Assembly: GCA_947650285.1 (NCBI GenBank)
Contig: CANTFL010001467.1
Location: 62,001 to 126,000 of the forward strand
DNA from: Hyaloperonospora brassicae
Taxonomy: Eukaryota > Oomycota > Peronosporomycetes > Peronosporales > Peronosporaceae
DNA length: 64,000 nt
Direction: 5' to 3'
Translations under genes and position numbers: made by a program
In this document: piece after piece, positions 58,964-64,000 of the stretch
How the letters are laid out: every line of letters begins with the position of its first letter
How positions within the stretch are numbered: the stretch's first letter is position 1
Notes under the pieces: generated by a model
The model's database searches: none
Told to the model about the DNA's origin: nothing
The model's input: the letters and a program-made list of their open reading frames with translations, nothing else

Positions 58964-59494
58964 CTAGCGCTCCACCAAGCTGCGCTCGTACCGTCCTATC
59001 CAGAGCTGTTCATAATCGCTGAGTGGATACTCAGCGACGTGTCGTTTCCAAGCTTCGCGAGTTGGACGAGGCACCGAGTCACAGGAGTAATAAGATTCGT
59101 GCACGTGAACGTAGCAGAGTCGATCTACGTTCCAGGCGTTTTCACAGATCTTCTCGCGCAGTACACCGATGGAATGATCGGCGTGGATATCTTCGCGATT
59201 GGCCAGCCACTGCTGAAAGTTCCTTCCGTCTTCATGCATCCGGTTCCACCGCCGGATGAACGCACACCATGACCTCTGGAGTGACTCGTATGAGATTCCA
59301 TCAAGTCTCTTTCCGCGCAACCCACGGAAACGACGGAAGTAGTCCTGCATCGTCTCGAGAGAGTCCGGAGACCGAGCTCCGGACAAGTCGTACAGCGCCC
59401 AAGGGATCAGGTGCTGATCCATCACGCGGTCGACCAAACTCCCGCTGATTGTGCGCGGGAGTGCTGTTTTGTTGGCGTCTGCGTCTTCAGTCAT
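58964..59494 (-). CDS. E3 antisense accessory ORF (intact)
   Basis: 176 codons from ATG on the strand opposite to E3 pol, tail to tail with the end of pol (7 bases between stops), starting about 75 bases from the 3' LTR. Contains LIPWALYDLSGARSPDSLET, FRRFRGLRGKRLDGISYESL, RSWCAFIRRWNRM and NFQQWLANREDIHADH. No known domain. The SL-x2-(A/S)-W-x2-FI...WL pattern resembles the E1/E2 antisense products weakly. The frame is uninterrupted although pol has several lesions. It would need a promoter in or near the 3' LTR on the minus strand. Confidence 0.6.
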   Translation of the reverse strand: MTEDADANKTALPRTISGSLVDRVMDQHLIPWALYDLSGARSPDSLETMQDYFRRFRGLRGKRLDGISYESLQRSWCAFIRRWNRMHEDGRNFQQWLANREDIHADHSIGVLREKICENAWNVDRLCYVHVHESYYSCDSVPRPTREAWKRHVAEYPLSDYEQLWIGRYERSLVER

Positions 59495-59529
59495 CGTTCG
59501 GCTTGTGAGTCGTTAAAGTCTTGTGGTTG

Positions 59530-59552
59530 AGCACTCACGGTTGGTGAGTGCT
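59530..59552. other. E3 hairpin beside the polypurine tract
   Basis: Perfect 9-bp stem AGCACTCAC/GTGAGTGCT with loop GGTTG, eight bases before the purine tract at 59561. Confidence 0.75.
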
Positions 59553-59570
59553 GTCTTGAGAAGGGGGTGA

Positions 59571-59897
59571 TGTAATGGGCCACCCCGTTACATAAGTAGT
59601 TTCGATTAAGTTTACATGTTACTTAAGTAGGGGTGTTACTTTCGAAGTAGCGAAAGTAGCACGTCGTATATTTTAGCTGGTTTAATGGGCTCAGTACCAT
59701 TATTAGCCAGTAAGATATAGACACGTAGATTGAGTGGTTCCCATGAGTCCAAGGGAACCATTCGTACTTAGGATTATTTTAAAAGACAAAATATAAACAG
59801 AGTTAAAAATACTTAACACCTAAGACTTGGGCTTTGAGCTTCCTCAAAGCGTTAGAAATAGTGTACGCTAAGTACGGGTTATTCTAGCCCCGTTACA
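59571..59897 (+). repeat. E3 3' LTR
   Basis: Two differences from the 5' LTR. Preceded by the polypurine tract AAGGGGGTGA at 59561-59570. Confidence 0.95.
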
Positions 59898-61671
59898 AGA
59901 TCAGTAGATTGCTGTACCCAATACGAGAAAGGAACCACGCCGCTTCTTGGGATAAATAATTACTACGGGGGCATGAACCCGAGCTAGACGGCATTATGTC
60001 GACCACTTAATCGCTTCAGAAGCGCTAAAGCCTTATTAGAATGGCTACCTTGTGACACGGAAGTATTCCACGCTGTTCAATAAAAATTTGCGTAAGCGTT
60101 CCAGCTCGCGTTTTCCAATCTAAAGCAACCATTTCACTTTTATGCTGACGCCAGCGGCAAGAATATCGACAGCACTATAATGCACTTGATCAGATTCTTG
60201 CATGCTACTGGCGAAGTCAGGACAAGAATCTAGTGGATTACACTAGAATGTAAGTGATCCTCTTCGATTGCAAATCATGCGCGAACACTGTACGACTCTG
60301 CTCCGGTTTTTTGGGGTCGTTCACACCGACCACAAGAACCTCGTATATACGATCAAAACCAGCCTGCGATACAAGCTATGGAAATTGATTTGCAGGGATT
60401 ACCGCCTCTTAATGCACTTCACCATGGGGAATAATAATGTTGGGGTTGACAATTTTTGGTGGATGCGATTTGACAAGTTGATGACAAAGTTTAAGTTGCA
60501 TCTTGCGGAGGAGGTTTTGCGGCGACCAATGAGTCAGAATGTGTCATAAATAGTCCTGTTCTACGCGATCAACAAGAGAAAGATGACATGATATAAAAGA
60601 TCAAGACCCTGTGCCTCAAAGGAGGCAACAACCCCGACTATGAGCTTCTACCGCTACTCGGCAGTACGCTAATTGCGTACTAAAAGCTTCATTGTACCCG
60701 ACATCCTTCGCGATGACCTAAATAATTGGTATCAAATAGGTCTCGGACACTTTGGAATTGAACTCCAGAACAAGAAGATGATACAGGTGCTATACCGACC
60801 TAGTATGAATGCCGTGATAACAATGAGTCAAAGAATTGTCTAGTTTAAAAGAAGGCCAACGTACACGGAGGCAAGCAAGACTAAAAAAATTTTACACCTC
60901 GTACACTCAAGATAGTAATTTTTTTGACACAGTTTATGTTAATTTAAATTGTTCGCTGCGAGGATGATTACTATGGCATCGCAATGGTCGATTACGCCAC
61001 GTGTTGGCTGAAAGTTGGCATCCAGCCTGATACAAAATCTCTGACTGCACCCGAGAACTTCGATCGTGAATGACTGCGCAGATGCCCGCGTCCAGTGAAA
61101 GTCATACATAACCAAAAGACGGAGTTGACTGATGAAGATCTCCAGGAGATGCCACGCAGCTACAAAAATTTTATTAAGCCAAAAAAATCAAAATCCCACA
61201 AGAAAACGCGATTTGTGACCGCTTTTACCTGGAGATGTTGAATGTCATCCGTTGCCACGATGAATTCGACTGGAAAAAGATTATACACTACGCTGCTTTC
61301 ACCGTGAAAGCGAGCTATCGCATCATTCTTTTTTCCTCGCCAGGTCAGATTTTCTTAGGTCAAGATATGATCACTCGATATCTCTATAGTGCAAACTGGA
61401 GCTACCTCTCGGAGCGTCGTTTTGGTGCAATCCTCGCTGACAACTACCACGAGAACAGCAAATGCCTCGGGGACTTTTACAATCCAGGAGACCACTTAAT
61501 GGTACGGGTTACCGATCAATGTCGTGCCAAAATTCATGCCGTGGCACAAGGACCGTTTATCATACGCGCAGTTCATGACAACGGAGCTGTTAACATCGAC
61601 AAGGTCAAAGAGACCTGGAGCGTGAGAATCCGACGTATTTTCATGCTGAATATAACACATCATACGTGGAA
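59898..61671 (+). pseudogene. Old gypsy RNase H/integrase remnant
   Basis: Continues after E3 with RNase H pieces (VVHTDHKNLVYTIKTSLRYK) and an integrase zinc-binding region near 60620-60840. The core and C-terminus (61235-61681) contain FYNPGDHLMVRVTDQCRAKI and AQGPFIIRAVHDNGAVNIDK. Stops throughout. Confidence 0.65.
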
Positions 61672-61860
61672 TATGACCTAGGTGGTATGGTGGATGACCT
61701 GCGAAAACAGAAGATGATTGCAGAGACTGCGATTGCCAAGATGATCGCAAGAGTTTGTTACACCAGTCTATCATACCTAATGTCCCTCCAGCTTATACAT
61801 TTTTTCCATTTTACTCTCTACGACGTAAGCTCCTCTTCCAGCCATGAGTCGGGTCTGTCA
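61672..61860 (+). repeat. Old gypsy 3' LTR
   Basis: Matches the 5' LTR at 41953-42162; ends GTCTGTCA. Confidence 0.7.
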
Positions 61861-63388
61861 CTGACGTAGCAGTCCTAAAGAACAATGCAAGAATTTCAAA
61901 TTGATCGTATCGCTAGTTCTCTGAATCTAATATCGCAGACTTTTCACAACATAATGCAAGAAAGGGCGGCAACGAGGCATTTGGCCCACGAAGATCATGA
62001 TCTAATCTCTTTTACAAGACAACTGCATTATCTCTATGCGCTCAAAAGAGTATTCACAACGGCGGCAGGTCCAAACACGTGAGGTACCGCAACATACTTA
62101 ACTCAGCTTTTATGGATCACTCATAGGTGTTGAATGCAAAATTTGACACAAGGGTGTATACATAATGGTATCCACGCACGCTGAAATTACAGCTGATAGA
62201 TAAAAACACATATAATATTCAAAGTAGATATGTCATCAGTCTGTTCATAAAGAATATGGCATGGTTGCGCGAATGGCTAGCACAGCATCTGGTTTAAAAT
62301 TACAATAACACGCCTTTTTCTAGCCTGGCCGGCTGTGATTGCACCCTCATGTTGATGGTATAAGCATTTTCGTCCTTGACGTATGGATCCAATGAGACCG
62401 AAAAAAGGTAAGTAAACAATTTAATGCATGTGAATTACGTACTGCAAACTAGCGCGAATGTGGCGCTGTGAATATGCTTGCACGGCAATAGTCTTAACTA
62501 CATCTCGCAAATATACCGCAGCGAAAAGCTTGATCTCTTCGCGTATAAAACAATTGCAGATCAATGCGTGATGAATGGTCTGTCTGATGAGGGTAATTTT
62601 TGACTTGTCAACGAACCTCACAGGAGAAAACAAGTAATTTACGAATACGAACTACTAATCTGACACCGCCAGAACACTGCGAGTGCTCTGTAACGTGCAC
62701 AGAATTCTTATATTACTACGATATTTTTCTGGATAGAAGCGGCAAGATTTATGTCTATCGATACAGTTTCAAGTCGGTGGTATTTTTGACGATGTCCGTT
62801 TGTATGCGTCGCATTTTAATTTTTCATATTGCGGTGAAACGGAAACTTACGACCATAATCAGTGGCTCAATTTTTGTGACGGCCACAACACTTCATCAGA
62901 ATTGCACGTCTAGCAGCGTGATGGATTGCTATGGCACAAGCATGTGCATGACAACTTGTAAGCATTGAAACGTTTTCCCCATATCCGTAGAATAATGTCC
63001 CCTCTTATTGCCCTCACTTGTCTTCATATACCATGTTTAGTCGTTCCGTAAACATCTTATTAAAACGTTTATTGCGGGGAAGCCATGAAGCTGCGCTATA
63101 TCATCTCATGAAAATTTATCGATACCGAAGAGGTGGCCTCCAACTATACAAAAACAAGTCAAATAATTGAATAAGGATGAAAGGCGTATAAAAAAGAGGC
63201 CCTGCCCAAGAAAAATAGAAGCCATGCTATGATTGAGTAGTAGGCACCGTAATTCCACTGGAAAAACCGAAGGTCGACTCAAGAAGTCGCGCAGGCATTA
63301 TATATATTAGGTGAGCAGAAAATCAAGATTTATGTTTGGATGTACATGAATGATTCCACGGTGTGTATTTTCGGCATGATTTACCATC

Positions 63389-63545
63389 GGTGCATTGTTT
63401 ACCTTCTAATCATCCGAGGCTTCTTATCTTTCCGTTTTTTGGTGCATTGTTTTACCTTGTGATGATTCGACGCTTTATTTATCTCCTTCGAATCGTGCAA
63501 ATATTAATTCTTTGATAATGCGACGCTTACTTATTTCTCCTGTTA
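63389..63545 (+). repeat. Degenerate ~55-60 bp tandem repeat, about three units
   Basis: Units share GTGCA(T/A)...TTT, GATNATNCGACGCTT and TTATTT(A/C)TCTCC, in order. Clearly diverged from each other. Confidence 0.6.
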
Positions 63546-63689
63546 TGCATTTTTATACTTCTGTCGTAGAGCGATCACGAGATTTTACCATTATGGTGGA
63601 ACCTGGGAGCTCACATATCGCAGGCGTCGGTTCAGTCCGAATTCAATTCTGATTGGAGGAATGCTGTCTGAGATGAGTGGTTTGTACGG

Positions 63690-63743
63690 CCTCGATCTGA
63701 TCCCTCAATCTCGATCTCGATCTGATTCTCCGATCTCGATCTA
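63690..63743 (+). repeat. CTCGAT/GATCTCGAT simple repeat
   Basis: Interrupted run of TCTCGATC hexamer-like units. Confidence 0.75.
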
Positions 63744-64000
63744 TAGTATAGGTCACGACAACTTTTTTTATTGAAAAACCCGCTTGGTGTAAACCACCTG
63801 GGGTACAAGGGGGCGGTATCCTTGAGAAATAGACGCGTGGCTTCGAACTTAGTGATACAGATAGGCCAAGCGATGGGTTAGTTTTGGATTTAACTGGTTA
63901 ATATTAAACACATTTCATTTTGATTCTAAGTACACGTGTCGACTTCTCTTCCGCGTTGAAATATAAGCCACCCGACGTCAAAGAAAGTCGCATACTTAAC

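Larger units (their letters stand above)
52228..59897 (+). mobile_element. E3: young chromodomain Ty3/gypsy element
   Basis: 7.67 kb with 327-bp LTRs that differ at only two positions (near 52289/59632 and 52433/59776). It is flanked by a perfect 5-bp target duplication AGATC (52223-52227 and 59898-59902) and sits inside the RT/RNase H region of the old gypsy element. Order: LTR, PBS, gag, frameshift signal, protease, 33-bp repeat linker, RT, RNase H, integrase, chromodomain, antisense ORF, hairpin, polypurine tract, LTR. Confidence 0.95.
41953..61860 (+). mobile_element. Old Ty3/gypsy element, split by E2 and E3
   Basis: LTRs at 41953-42162 and about 61672-61860 share TGGATGACCTGC, CACCAGTCTATCATACCTAA and GTCTGTCA ends. 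Coding order runs gag (42163-42825), gag end/protease/RT (50562-52227), then RNase H/integrase (59898-61671), interrupted by E2 and E3. Heavily decayed, with frequent stops. This is the host element of the nest. Confidence 0.75.
61861..64000. other. AT-rich gene-poor end of window
   Basis: Begins with the downstream half of repeat R (61880-61960). After that there are only short frames, none with protein features I trust. Contains the tandem and simple repeats listed separately. Confidence 0.4.

Noticed and set aside
1..64000. CRISPR arrays, operons or other prokaryotic features
   Set aside because: Introns and eukaryotic protein families throughout, and no spaced direct-repeat array was seen.
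1..64000. tRNA or rRNA genes
   Set aside because: No cloverleaf-like or rRNA-like block was recognised by eye. A covariance-model scan would be needed to exclude one.

Overview
The window looks like an oomycete genome, most likely Peronosporales (Phytophthora or a downy mildew). The reasons are compact genes with 55-225 nt GT-AG introns, a myosin with FYVE and GAF tail domains, a seven-helix receptor fused to an inositol-polyphosphate 5-phosphatase-like domain (a 'GPCR-bigram' layout known from oomycetes), and a gene-dense block next to a block of nested Ty3/gypsy and Ty1/copia elements.

Positions 1-29.2 kb are gene-rich. In order they hold NOT2 of the CCR4-NOT complex (+), a coiled-coil protein (-), an unresolved intron-rich gene region (-), the receptor/5-phosphatase fusion (+), IWS1/Spn1 (-), an unresolved gene region (-), a small PH-domain protein with a C-terminal CaaX box (-), a 1412-residue myosin-FYVE-GAF protein (-), and a five-exon gene of unknown function with an apparent +1 frame slip (+). 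Splice sites were inferred by matching GT/AG pairs and reading phase. The NOT2, IWS1, coiled-coil and PH models each give one uninterrupted frame.

Positions 29.7-62 kb are transposon-derived. A 1.55-kb Mutator-like, Pack-MULE-style element (about 220-bp inverted repeats, 8-bp target duplication) carries fragments of host-like coding sequence. Two related LTRs then lie in inverted orientation. Next come a 5'-truncated chromodomain gypsy element (E1, +), a decayed copia element (+), and a three-level nest. In the nest an old gypsy element (41.95-61.86 kb) was interrupted by a minus-strand gypsy element (E2, 42.8-50.6 kb, LTRs about 2% different) and by a young plus-strand gypsy element (E3, 52.2-59.9 kb, LTRs differing at 2 of 327 bases, perfect 5-bp target duplication).

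The most striking features are in the gypsy elements. E3 has a textbook -1 ribosomal frameshift signal between gag and pol: A AAA AAC in the right phase, a 7-nt spacer, then a perfect 9-bp stem that contains the gag stop. E2 keeps the same frame relation and hairpin. All three chromodomain elements also carry an extra ORF on the opposite strand between pol and the 3' LTR. The E1 and E2 products are clearly homologous, and the E3 product is possibly a distant relative. E3 is young but already damaged: it has a gag frameshift, nonsense codons, a chromodomain frameshift and a reverse transcriptase active site changed from YFDD to YFDY. Its antisense ORF is intact.
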